A stretch of DNA of 64,000 nt from Buxus sempervirens. Taxonomy: Eukaryota > Streptophyta > Magnoliopsida > Buxales > Buxaceae. A program made the position numbers and the translations under genes. Below are positions 1 to 9,968 of the stretch, piece after piece. The stretch covers positions 31,539,829-31,603,828 of the forward strand of contig OX387187.1 of assembly GCA_947561395.2 (NCBI GenBank). Reading direction: 5' to 3'. Below the pieces are notes generated by a model. The model saw only the letters and a list, made by a program, of their open reading frames with translations. It ran no database searches and was not told the DNA's origin. The stretch's first letter is position 1, and each line of letters starts with the position of its first letter.

Positions 1-700
1 CAGCAATATTTTCAGGCGAACACAGTAATTTTCAGGTAGAAATATGGTTGCTGCAGGTGGTTTTCCGGAGAAAACATGCCAATAGGGATGATAAAGGACG
101 TTCTGGGCCGCGGGTACGCACCAGCCCAGCACATTTGGGCCGCGCACAGGCACTGGCCCAGTGCGTCTGGGCGTACCCGCGCGTCCCTATGGCCGACCCA
201 GTGTCCCGCCCCATTCTCAAAAGAAGAAAATGTGCATTAGGTGCTATGGGTCGTGTGCATGTGCGAGCCCAATGCAAATGGGCCGCGCGCGCAAGAAAAG
301 TCCAGTGTGCCTGGGGTTTGACACGCGTGCTCGCGCTCCAACCTGGTATCTGGCCCACTTTCAAAAGGAAAAAAAATTTTAGGCGATGTGGGCCATGCGC
401 GTTGCGTGAGCCTAGCGCTAATGGGCCCTGCGCGCACGGAAGCCAAATGTGCCTGGCATACCCGCGCGCACCGCATCCTAAAACCCAGCCCGGAGCTCCG
501 ACCCAAAAAAAAAGCAAAAAAAAATTGGGCGTTGGGCCCTTAAATCAAGCCCGCGCACGCCTTAGACTTGCGCATGGGCCAAGCAAGCCATATGCTGTCC
601 ACGCGCATGCCCATTGGCATGGGTCCAACCCGGACCGTGGACCCGATTCACCCAAAATCTCCAAATCAACATTTTTGTTTCATTTCAATCCAATTTGATC
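1..700. repeat. GC-rich low-complexity repeat region
   Basis: The stretch is full of recurring GGGCC, GCGCGC and TGGGCC words broken by short A-runs. Open frames occur on both strands, as GC-rich repetitive DNA produces by chance; none shows a known domain. It looks like part of a transposable element (an LTR or subterminal region), but no ends or target-site duplication are visible inside the window. Confidence 0.4.
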
Positions 701-1767
701 CCACAAAAAATCTCGAAAAATCCCTGGAAATTCCTGAATGTTTCTTAAAACCAAATCCATCCTAAACGGTGATAAAAAAAATTCAAGTGACGCTTTTACT
801 TCATTGAAAGTGGTTTAAAGTGTCCTTGTTTGGATCAATCCTTTCCCAAATTAAACTTAAGTCGCCCATGTTGAACCAGGCCCCTCTATATTTAACCAAA
901 TTTCTCCAAGTTAAACCCAAATGTCTCAAATTGACCTGAACACATGCAATTCATGCCATTTAAGCCAAACCCAATGAAGGTTTGCATGCTTTTAAACTGT
1001 TTCTACCATGGTCCAACCGTTGCTTCTATAGTTTGAATCAAACCAAAACTAAACCAGAATCACATAACCCAAATCAAATTTAAATCCCAAATCTCTTTTG
1101 AACTACGATATGGCTTGATCCCAAATACTTGGGTACATAGGTAGCTCGAACATTGGGTTCAGCCACAATAACAAAAACACAAATTGAGAATTAGAATCAA
1201 AGGGTTGTTCTAGAGTCTAGGATGTAATTAAAGGCTAATGGCCTTGAATGGGTCTACACCCTACAAAATAAAAACCCACAATAATGGGTGAAATCGTGTT
1301 TGATCAAAGATATCAAATCTTTGGTCAACATGGGTAATGAATTCTCCAAATAGATTTGCAGAAATTGAAGAAAGGTTATGTTTGATTTTTGGTGAAGGAT
1401 GATTGAGTCTTGTATAGCTTATAAATATTGCGAGTTTGACATTGTTTTAACTTAATAGAAGCTTTCATAGATGACAAGTTTGTCCTTGCCATATAAAGAA
1501 GTCTTTAAAATAAGTTTCAAATATATTCTTCAGAATTAACAGATATTACAAGTATGCAACTATTTTTAGCAAAACTTATGTTAAAAATCTAAAAACAGGT
1601 GGATTGTGGTTTTTCTTTTTAAACTGATTTAGGGAAAACCAAACACCAATTTAACCCCTCAAACTCATTTTAACCCCTAAAACTCATTCCAAGCCATGAA
1701 ATGAGTTCCCGGAATCAATGCCAAACTGACGCCTTAAATATTACGTATGTACTTCAAATTTTTTAAC
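701..1767. other. AT-rich stretch without a recognisable gene
   Basis: I see no coding frame, splice pattern, RNA gene or clear repeat ends here. Confidence 0.5.
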
Positions 1768-1784
1768 AAAAGCCAAAACTTCAT

Positions 1785-2662
1785 TTTTTTTATTATTTAT
1801 GGAAAGCCTTAACTAGGCTATTTCATTAACAAAAAGAAGCAGAACATTATACATAACAGCACACATCATTGAGGACATGAACAAACAAAAAAAGAGCCGT
1901 GAAACCTGGGTTACAGAACCAAAGACACATCCGCCAACAGTAATGGTACTCTTTGCGCTAAACAAAAGCAAATTCAGGGTGACGGCCAAGGCTGAAAGAC
2001 CTGATGGAAAACCATCAAGATCGCCTGAGGAAGGGTCCGCTAACAGGCAGATTTGAAGAGTCCGCAAAGGGGACAAAGTCGCTAACGGAGTTGCAACGAA
2101 ACAGTGAAGGATCAGATCACCAATCCTTACCGAAAAGAGGCACAAAGACCACCCTACTGATAGGGAAGCATCTTGGAATCTAACTCCAAGCATCACCTGG
2201 ACAGACAAAATACGGCCAACGGCCTTGATCGGAGACGAGAGCCGCCGAGACCTTACAACAACTATTAACAAAAAACTAAAACAGAACAAAGAAACATGAA
2301 GAACAACCCACAATCAAAAACTATCAATAGTGATGAAGTGCGGAGGCAGAGAACGAACGAACGGTCGACAGAAACTGCCGGTCCATCCAAGACCAAACTG
2401 TCACCGACCGATGTTGTCGTTGGCGTTAGCCTCATCCTCGTCAGCTTCAGTGGCGAGCTCTATCAGACATTGAACTCTGTTCTAGTTGCCGCTCAACTCG
2501 GACCTCTGAAAAAATTGACAGCCGCAGTGAACGTGAAGAAGAACCTGATGCGTCACCTTCGATTTGTCGAACAAATTGCCTTCGTCACTCACGAAAACTC
2601 AAATCGCCTTGTTTCGTCGCCCTTTCGCGAAACCCCAATCGCCCTTTTGTCGCCCTTTTGTG
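1785..2662 (-). mobile_element. Retroposed insert (LINE-like or processed sequence), minus orientation
   Basis: The 878 bp segment is flanked by a perfect 17-bp direct repeat, AAAAGCCAAAACTTCAT, at 1768-1784 and 2663-2679. It begins on the plus strand with a T-run, which is a poly(A) tail on the minus strand. A long variable-length target-site duplication plus a poly(A) tail is the signature of target-primed reverse transcription by LINE machinery. The minus strand has a 166-codon open frame (1813-2313) with no domain I recognise, so whether this is a 5'-truncated LINE, a SINE-like element or a processed pseudogene is open. Confidence 0.75.
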
Positions 2663-2734
2663 AAAAGCCAAAACTTCATATTTTACATATCTTGACCGTT
2701 AAGTATTAATGGGAAGTACATGAATAAGCACTGC

Positions 2735-2781
2735 AAGAAACCCATGTGATTTTTTTTTTGGTGAAAAGAAACCCATGTGAT
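2735..2781 (-). mobile_element. Micro-retroposon: 15-nt insert in a 16-bp target-site duplication
   Basis: The 16-mer AAGAAACCCATGTGAT occurs at 2735-2750 and again at 2766-2781. Between them are only 15 nt, which on the minus strand read TTCACC followed by nine A. This is what an extremely 5'-truncated LINE or SINE insertion would leave. Three more insertions of the same kind lie at 2947-2985, 9302-9348 and 58122-58181. Confidence 0.7.
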
Positions 2782-2946
2782 GCATTGAATAGGAAGACTT
2801 AAAAATAATAACTTTAATGCATGGATGAGCAAAAAGAATAGGATAAAAAAAATTTAACCACAAAGGGAAAGATTTACTCTTGCATTAATGTTATGTAAGA
2901 AATTGTACGGATGTTTGTGTCAAATGTAGTGCCTTTTTTTTTAATC

Positions 2947-2985
2947 AAATGATAAGCACATTCTTTACCAAAAAAATGATAAGCA
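2947..2985 (+). mobile_element. Micro-retroposon: 15-nt insert in a 12-bp target-site duplication
   Basis: AAATGATAAGCA occurs at 2947-2958 and 2974-2985. The 15-nt insert between them is CATTCTTTACC plus A4, with the A-run merging into the second duplicate. The CTTTACC-A(n) end resembles the TTCTTACC-A(n) end of the LINE-like sequence near 31760. Confidence 0.6.
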
Positions 2986-3980
2986 GATATTTTAATTTTA
3001 AAAAAATGTAAATAATAACTTTAGATGATGAATTATCATTTGATACCGACCCTTACCTATATCAATTAAACGGGTTCGTACGTGACCCACATTAATCTAT
3101 AGCAGTCAATGCTTGAAATAGCTATTTGATTCAAATCAATGTCTCGCACCAATCCATTCAATGATGCTGAATTGAGCCTATGCATAGTTAGGCAATCACT
3201 TTTCAACTTAAGCTTTTAGGGTCAATTGTTTAAGATGGTACCAAAGCAAGAAGTTTGGTATACTAGGCCGTTTGATATACATAGTCGTACCATTACCTAT
3301 CAACTAAAGTTTTTAGGCCCAATGATTCCTTAAAAAGGGGCCTTCTAACAGGTATACCAAAAAATCAGAACTCTTTAACAGATTCCAAGTTTCTTCCTTT
3401 ATCTTCAAAGACACCTTGATTCTATTATTCCTTCGAGATTACCCAGAAAAAAGAAAAAAAAAGAAAAAGAAAAAAGCAAAGGGGTTATTGGGTGGGTATA
3501 AAGATTGATTGAATACTTTGATTTCCACACAAAATGTATCTTCTCAAACTTGATGTTAGCACCATAACCAATTTTAAAAGCAACTTATTTGGAAATAGCA
3601 GCCTTTTTTTTAAAGATTATTTCCCAAACATAAACTCAAATAGGGAGGTTCAACTAGTTAGTACTCCAGCTTCCTTCTTTTCTACCATATTGGGCTTGAC
3701 CTCTCTTCCCACAAGCTATCATTGCTCCATAACCCATATCTCCATAGCCATCTCCTTGATAGCAGAGTTGAACTTCAATGGACTTATTCCTAACCACCCA
3801 ACTTCTCTATTCTTGCATATCTCAAACCACATCAGAAGGTGACATTTGGATGCCCCATGATCCCTCTACCAAAAATCTCATTGCAGGCTTTCCAATTTAT
3901 TTGCAACAGGAGGGAATTGGAAAGAGAGAAGGGAAACAAATTGGGAAGTTGGGAGGATTTTTCCATTTCAGGAGATGAAA
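2986..3980. other. Intergenic AT-rich stretch, no gene seen
   Basis: Short open frames occur on both strands without family signatures or splice support. I see nothing else here. Confidence 0.45.
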
Positions 3981-4098
3981 CATTTTCCATGCAGTTAACT
4001 CCCTCCCAACAATGCAATCAATCACAAATTAAAGTGTATTTAAGGACATTTTCCATGCAGTTAACTCCCTCCCAACAATGCAATCAATCACAACTTGA
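3981..4098. repeat. Tandem duplication, 66-bp period, two copies
   Basis: A segment starting CATTTTCCATGCAGTTAACT at 3981 recurs at 4047. About 52 bp of each 66-bp unit are nearly identical. It creates repeated peptide patterns in a chance reading frame. Confidence 0.8.
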
Positions 4099-4827
4099 AG
4101 TTGATTAAAGGTTGGTCCCAAAGGCAAACCTAAGTAGGGGTAGTTGGAACTACTTCATAATCCAGAGTCATATTAGCTCCATAACATTAGGGGCCTCATC
4201 CACTCTTTTCCAAATTGTTGTTCAATCTCAACATGGCTTCCAAGCAACCAAAAAAAAATTTGCTCGATTAACCAGTTTTGTGTATAAAAATAATCAAAAT
4301 GCCCTCTATGAGATTGGATTCTCTTACAAAAAAGCAAGCAACGCCGCGATAATCTCATTAAGAACCATCTAGTTCACTCAATCTTCTTGGAAATTAAAGG
4401 AATAAGCATGTTACTGGCATTCCTCCTAAATGAGAATGCCTCATAGAACATGAAATCCTTCTTAATGGTATGCCAACAATTTTCTCCATGTGGATTTGTT
4501 TTCAAAAGAAAAATATACTTTTAAAAAGCAAAAGCAACACTTGGTTAGTAACAAGCTTCTTGTTGAAGGCAATTTTTTTGGCTTCTTAAGAGAATAAAAA
4601 ATCATTTCTTTTCAATAAAGTTGGCTTCCCTTCACAAAATTAGACCTCCCCACCAACCTTAAAACTTTGTCTACAAACTCTTTATTTCCCAACCACCATT
4701 TTCTCAAAAGCTAATTACCAAGAAAGGATACTCAAGATCTAGATAAATTGTGCAATAATCAGAACGCCCTTTTTCCTACATTCCAGCATTTTTATTCGTG
4801 AATTTAATGGCATTGAACCACACAAAG
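4099..4827. other. Intergenic stretch, no gene seen
   Basis: Reading frames on both strands are short and show no known domain. No repeat ends were found. Confidence 0.4.
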
Positions 4828-7300
4828 CATGGCTCAGTTCAGCTTATTCTCACAAAGAATAATCCATCCCACATCTTAAAATGAAGCCACTTGTCCACAG
4901 AATGACAGAACCATAAAATACTAGAACCAACCACCAGTCTCCATCTTCAACAGTAGAGATCGACAACATGCTTTTAATTGTAGGTAAGAACTCAAGTTTA
5001 TCCCAGCAATCCAGAAGCCTTTTCCTTAGCTGCTTAGGAAACAGACCTTCTTTAGTCTCATGCAGCATAGTAATACCAACCATACTTGAACTTAACCTTC
5101 AAGGTTCAGCAAGAACTCATCTTCTGATCACAACCCCCACACTTTCCAAGTCAAGATTTTGATGCAACTCATGAAAATGTCAGTAGCCCCCTTAACTGCT
5201 TCCACTGAGGCTTCTGTTATGCCCCAGTTGACTCTTGCCAGTCATATTACAAATCAGATTTTGCTGTTTCTTAGATAATTAATTAATTCCTCACATAACA
5301 ATGTTGATGAATGATTAATTAATTTGCTGTTCAAAACCCTATAATACAGTCCCATAAGCTTCCAAAATGATGTAAAAGTTTTATCGAACTCCTATTTTGA
5401 TAACACATCTTTTGAACTTTCCTCAACATCTTCCCAAATCACTTCCTTGGCCTTCTCTTGTTCCCAATATTCTAATGCCAGTGACTAAACCTTTGAAGTA
5501 ACCCTTTGTCAAAATCTTAACAGAATTCAGCAAGTTATCCTCACAATTCCTCCCTTCTAAATCATCAATTGGAGCCCAAACTACCAAAGAATCAAAGAAC
5601 CTCTGTATAGGAAAAAAAAATGAAAAGCCCTTCCCGAAATAGTGAATCTCATCTGCTATCAAATGCTGAGCATGGATTGAGGCCAAGCCCATTTAATGGT
5701 TTGGATGAAATAGCCATTAACATAAACTAGCCCTGTTCAGAAGAACTCATCAAAGGAGAAAAGAGCCTTTGGGCTATACCCAATGAATCGATTGCTAACC
5801 TGGGCTCAAAATGCATTATGATCAATCACCAAGCCGAACAGAAGTAACTAGTGCTGCAGGCCAGCCATATGACAAAAAAGCCTTGAAAGCTTCTCCAATG
5901 GCTTGGAACAATCTTTCATGCCAGAAGGGCAAACCCACCACCCTTATTATTCACATGAACCCTCAAGCTAGTTCTCTTACACCCACTTATCAAAATAAAA
6001 AAATAAAAATGAAATAAGGCCCCATGAACCTCCTTGAGGTTTGATAACATTAGAGCTATATACACTGCAAATATAATAAAAGACTAAGATCACATGGGCA
6101 AACCCAGCACCCTTATTACTCACATGAACCCTCAAGCTAGTTCTCTTACACCCACTTATCAAAATAAAAAATAAAAAAAATGAAATAAGGCCCCATGAAC
6201 CTCCTTGAGGTTTGATAACATTAGAGCTATGTACAATGCAAATATAATAAAAGAGTAATGATTGCTCTACAAATTTACTTTACAACATGTATAGAAAGAC
6301 ACAATGGTGTGGGGCCCATAGAATATATATTTTTCTGAACCACATATCAATGTCTCTTGTTATACATACTATAAATGGTATTTGTACTACAGACGACGTG
6401 CAGTCATAATAAAATTGAAAGCATTTGTTACGTGTCATAAAAAAAATACATTTTAAGGAAGTGATTACAAAGTACAGTGCTTTAGCAACACGTTTTAAGG
6501 GTTTGATAATCACTTCTGACAAGCAATTCTAAATGAAGTGTTGTAACCACATGTATTAAATTTGTGTTAAAACACTTTTGAAAAGCTATCCCAAATGAAG
6601 TGCTTTCCCGAAAATTTGATTCCACCACACAAGTTATCCCCACCTTGCTTAGGTTTCCTTCATAGTCAATACACAAGTAAGGATGAAATGCTTCAAAAGA
6701 TGTAAGTTCAATCAAAAATAAATATTGAAAGTGGAAAAATAAAGGGCTTTTTGAATCTATACGCTTACATTATGATATATTTGTATTTATATCCATTTTT
6801 TTTAATTATTTATATTTATACCTCTCTATTTAGCATGATTGTTGCAGATGTACCCCAAATGTCAAATTCCATTAACTTTTGTTTTTTGTTTTTATTAAAT
6901 GACTAAATTAACCTTTTATGAGATGAAAGTTTATTACATAGGCAAATGAATATGGGTCTAGGTAGAATTCATATGAAAAATTATTAATTAAAAAAATTAA
7001 TATCAATGATTTAAAGTATATATGCAATAAATATAATAATGTAAGTACGTAAATGAATTTATAAGAATATAAGAGGATAAATGTAAAATATTTTTACTTT
7101 ATTAAATGTTACTTTGGCCATTTAATAAAAATAAATAATAAAAGTTAATGGACTAAGGACAGGGTATGATTGAAAAGGTTATATAAAACAAAACGATATA
7201 AATACAAATATAGAAAATAAGAGGGCATACATGCAAATATAATATAATATAAGGACATCAATGCAAAAAGCCAAAAAATAAAACATACTTATGAGTAGGT
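4828..7300. repeat. Upstream duplicated block U, copy A (5' of sHSP-A)
   Basis: This block matches, in the same order, sequence at about 22225-24850 and, in part, 46060-46990. Shared landmarks are GGCTCAGTTCAGCTTATTCT near 4830 and 22230, the ATTAATTAATTTGCTG stretch, and CCCATGAACCTCCTTGAGG. Inside copy A about 169 bp are tandemly duplicated (units starting at 5927 and 6096). Minus-strand frames such as 4850-5083 and 5423-5692 recur in degraded form in the other copies. The block may descend from an old transposon or gene fragment, but I recognise no protein family in it. Confidence 0.75.
5927..6258. repeat. Tandem duplication inside block U copy A, about 169-bp period
   Basis: The segment beginning GGGCAAACCCA and running through the CAAATATAATAAAAG stretch occurs twice head-to-tail. 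The matching block at 22225-24850 has only one copy, so the duplication is specific to copy A. Confidence 0.8.
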
Positions 7301-7339
7301 TGTATATCGAAGCAACTGGAATGTCCGGTCTCGGGATGC

Positions 7340-7424
7340 TTCCATCGATTTCTGGAAACTTCTCGCCATGACCAGCCTGATCTGCAATGATTTCGAGATT
7401 GCCCATCCCTTCTCTCTATATATA
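7340..7424 (+). promoter_or_regulatory. Heat-shock promoter of sHSP-A: HSE and TATA box
   Basis: A perfect three-unit heat-shock element, TTCtgGAAacTTC, lies at 7350-7362. Another TTC sits in register at 7340-7342 with a degenerate unit between. Heat-shock transcription factors bind alternating TTC/GAA units spaced by 2 nt. A TATA box (TATATATA, 7417-7424) follows about 55 bp downstream, which would put transcription start near 7450 and leave a 5'UTR of roughly 140 nt. The arrangement is typical of plant class I sHSP genes. Confidence 0.8.
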
Positions 7425-7587
7425 TTGAGAAGTTCCTCTGCCACAACCATCACAGTGGCATTGTCCTCTATTGATCGTTCAGCATTCGAAAAGCTTTCTG
7501 CAAATCAATTTCTTCAATTGAGAGAGATTCCAGTCTCTTTACCCGCTTCTTATCGTCTTCAGCAATTTGATAGAGAGAGTAACAAAA

Positions 7588-8073
7588 ATGTCGCTCGTTC
7601 CTAGCATTCTCAGGGGCCGACGAAGCGACGTGTACGATCCCTTCTCCTTGGACATCTGGGATCCGTTCCACGACTCTCCCTTCAGCACTTCACTGTCTTT
7701 TCCACGCTCTGAACTTTCAAATGAGACAGTTGCAATTGCGAACACCATGATCGATTGGAAGGAGACCCCGGAAGCCCACGTATTCAAGGCGGACCTCCCG
7801 GGGCTGAAGAAGGAAGAGGTGAAGGTGGAAGTTGAGGAGGGCAGAGTGCTTCAGATAAGCGGAGAGAGGAGCAGGGAGAAGGAGGACAAGAATGAAAAGT
7901 GGCACCGTGTGGAGCGCAGCAGTGGGAGATTCCTCCGCCGATTCCGGCTGCCGGAGAACGCCAAGGTCGATCAGGTGAAGGCGTCTATGGAGAATGGGGT
8001 GCTCACCGTCACCGTCCCCAAGGAGGAGGTGAAGAAGCCCGATGTCAAGGCAATTGAGATTTCTGGCAATTGA
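7588..8073 (+). CDS. Class I cytosolic small heat-shock protein, copy A (161 aa)
   Basis: ATP-independent holdase chaperone of the plant cytosolic class I (18 kDa type) family; members form oligomers that bind unfolding proteins during heat stress. The start is the ATG in AACAAAAATGTCG, giving [12 protein letters not shown]; an in-frame ATG 21 nt upstream is poorly placed and would add residues atypical of the family. The N-terminal arm contains the class I pattern [11 protein letters not shown] (residues 17-27). The alpha-crystallin domain spans about residues 53-145, with [14 protein letters not shown] (59-72) and the conserved [11 protein letters not shown] (135-145). The C-terminal tail has an I-x-I motif (IEI, 156-158). 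Length is normal and there is no intron, as usual for class I sHSPs. It differs from copy C only at residue 103 (E here, D there). A hAT-like element has inserted 113 bp after the stop codon, in or near the 3'UTR. Confidence 0.95.
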   Translation: MSLVPSILRGRRSDVYDPFSLDIWDPFHDSPFSTSLSFPRSELSNETVAIANTMIDWKETPEAHVFKADLPGLKKEEVKVEVEEGRVLQISGERSREKEDKNEKWHRVERSSGRFLRRFRLPENAKVDQVKASMENGVLTVTVPKEEVKKPDVKAIEISGN

Positions 8074-9112
8074 AGTCTTTTGCTACTTAAACGTGAATAA
8101 ACAGGAATTCGAAAATTCACTGGTGAGACTGAGAGCGTGTGTTTGTGAACTAGTGTCGTTTGGCTTCTCCATCAGGAACTTGTGAGTAGAGCTGTAAGTA
8201 GGGCGGACTGGGCTGGGTTTCAATGAGTTCGGGTTCAACCCTAACTAAAATTGCTGAACCCAAACTCTTCTTGGCCCGCCCTAACCCAAACTCTTTGAGC
8301 CCAAACCCAACCCTAAAATTATTTCTTGCGTTCGGGTTGGGATCAGGTCAACCCAAACTTTTTTTTCTACTTAAAAAAAATGATACATTCACATATATAA
8401 GACTACAATATTTTGATATATATAATAAAGTTTATTGGCATACATTGATTTGTTTGTGTATTAGTTGACCATGTGATCATTTCCTATCAATGGCATTCTT
8501 TAAAAGAAGGGTTGGAGTTGGAATATTTACTGATAGTTCTGATAGTGAAATAAATTTTGACTTGAATAATGTTACTGTATGAAAATGGTTATCTTATTTA
8601 AATGTATTTGTAAATAAAGAATGAATCAAGAGTGTTGGAACCTATTTACTCTACACAATCCAATCTAGAGAGAGAGAGAGAGAGAACTTAATAAAGGATG
8701 AAGTTATGTGAATTGGACCATTTACTATAGCTGTGCAGTGAAAACGCTCCCATTAGCCCCAAATACCAAACCATGTCTCTCTCTTCATCATCCTTTCAAA
8801 ACTCACTCAAAAGATTTTTTGGGTACGAGAGCTAAGCTTTTGTTACCCTGGTCTATTTGGAGAAGAAGAGGTGGGGGTCCTTTATTTCACTCAGCTTTAT
8901 CTTTATATCCCTTTCTAATAATTCTCAAGTTTGAACACAAAATTCTAAGGTCAAATGAGATATTAAGGGCCTATGGGATTCCTATTCTTCTATCCTCTTC
9001 CAGACTTTGATTGGAGTTCTTGAAGGCAATCTTCTGTTTTGGCGTGTGAAGAAAAGATGAAGATCAATGGAGAAGACAAGTTGCCCTTTCTGTTTCTTCT
9101 TTAGAGTTTGCT

Positions 9113-9317
9113 CTGAAGGAAGAAGAAGAAGAGGAAGGCATCGAGACGGAGTTACCACCGCTTGAAGGTGTAGAAGAGATCATAGGCTACGAGTTCAAGA
9201 ACCAAAGCTTGTTAGAAGAAGCTTTCATCCACCCGTCTTTTTACTACCCAAAGAAGCCATGTCCTTCTTACGAACTAGAGTTCGTCGGAGATTCAGTCAT
9301 CAACTTATTGATAGCAG
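9113..9317 (+). pseudogene. Captured fragment of a ribonuclease III-like (RTL) gene
   Basis: One frame reads an acidic EEEEEE stretch, then LEGVEEIIGYEFKNQ, LLEEAFIHPSFYY and YELEFVGDSVINLLI. This matches the start of an RNase III catalytic domain, including the signature usually written YERLEFLGDxVLxLLI; one residue (R) of the signature is missing here. The metal-binding E and D of ELEFVGD are kept. The frame stops after this first helical part, where a 15-nt micro-insertion (9318-9332) and a stop codon follow, so no complete nuclease domain remains. The best family guess is the plant RNASE THREE-LIKE group (dsRNA-cleaving). The fragment sits inside hAT element 8187-9960, away from any intact parental gene. 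Confidence 0.75.
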
Positions 9318-9348
9318 CCTACCAAAAAAAAAAACTTATTGATAGCAG
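9302..9348 (+). mobile_element. Micro-retroposon: 15-nt insert in a 16-bp target-site duplication
   Basis: AACTTATTGATAGCAG occurs at 9302-9317 and 9333-9348. The insert is CCTACC followed by nine A. It interrupts the captured RNase III fragment, so it is younger than the capture. Confidence 0.75.
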
Positions 9349-9518
9349 AGTAGAAGCTGCAGAACATAGCTTCAACAACGAAAGCAAAAAATGAAAAAAA
9401 AAAATTAAACAGTACCTGAAAGCAACGAACAAATGGGGAAAGATGAGATGCCCAATTTAAAGAGAGATGCCCAATTTAAATAGCAAATCCCTTGTGAACA
9501 ATCGCAAATCCCTTGCTA

Positions 9519-9653
9519 CCGGAACTGTATCGACGGCAACAGTAATAGAAGATAGGGACACTGCCGGAACTGTATCGATGGCAACAGTAATAGAAGAGAG
9601 GGACACTGCCGGAACTGTATCAACGGCAATTGTAATAGAAGAGAGGGACAGTG
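9519..9653. repeat. 45-bp minisatellite, three copies
   Basis: Units begin CCGGAACTGTATC at 9519, 9564 and 9609. The period is a multiple of three, so both strands give open repeat peptides (for example GTVSTATVIEDRDTA on the plus strand). They lack any known domain, and I read them as a by-product of the repeat rather than a gene. Confidence 0.85.
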
Positions 9654-9968
9654 AGTCAATGAGAGGGGCGAGCAATTCCGACTTCCGTGGTAGAGGTATG
9701 AGAGAAGACGAGAAACTCTTAGGTTTGCAGGAGACAATCGTATGGAGGTTTGCATGAGGGGGTTTTAGTGGTATATATACATCGGGCTATTCGGGTTTTT
9801 TCGGGCTGTACCTAGTGAGCCTGAGCCCAACCCGAACTCAACTTCAGGCTCAAGATTGAGCCCGGCCCAAACCGAAACCCAAACTTATTTCTTAAATCGG
9901 GCTACTATTCAGGCTGGGTTGGGCGGGCTTCGGACGGTCCGGGCCAAACTTACAGCTCTACTTGTGAG

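Larger units (their letters stand above)
8187..9960. mobile_element. Non-autonomous hAT-like element carrying a host-gene fragment
   Basis: The 1774 bp element is bounded by a perfect 8-bp target-site duplication, CTTGTGAG (8179-8186 and 9961-9968). Its terminal inverted repeats begin TAGAGCTGTAAG at both ends and continue with related GGGC-rich subterminal sequence. An 8-bp duplication is the hAT hallmark. There is no transposase inside. Between the ends lie an RNase III-like coding fragment (9113-9317), a 45-bp minisatellite (9519-9653) and (GA)n. By analogy with Pack-MULEs it can be called a Pack-hAT. Element 12176-12587 shares the TAGAGCT terminus and belongs to the same or a related family. 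Confidence 0.9.

Noticed and set aside
32..765. Several overlapping open frames in GC-rich DNA, up to 216 codons
   Set aside because: They occur on both strands with repetitive composition and no domain; typical of GC-rich repeats.
7717..7905. Antisense frames across sHSP genes (also 25929-26199 and 17204-17671)
   Set aside because: Shadows of the sHSP coding strand; they repeat in every copy and have no family.
9467..9757. Repeat protein GTVSTATVIEDRD on the plus strand
   Set aside because: Explained by a 45-bp minisatellite inside a non-autonomous transposon; both strands are open.
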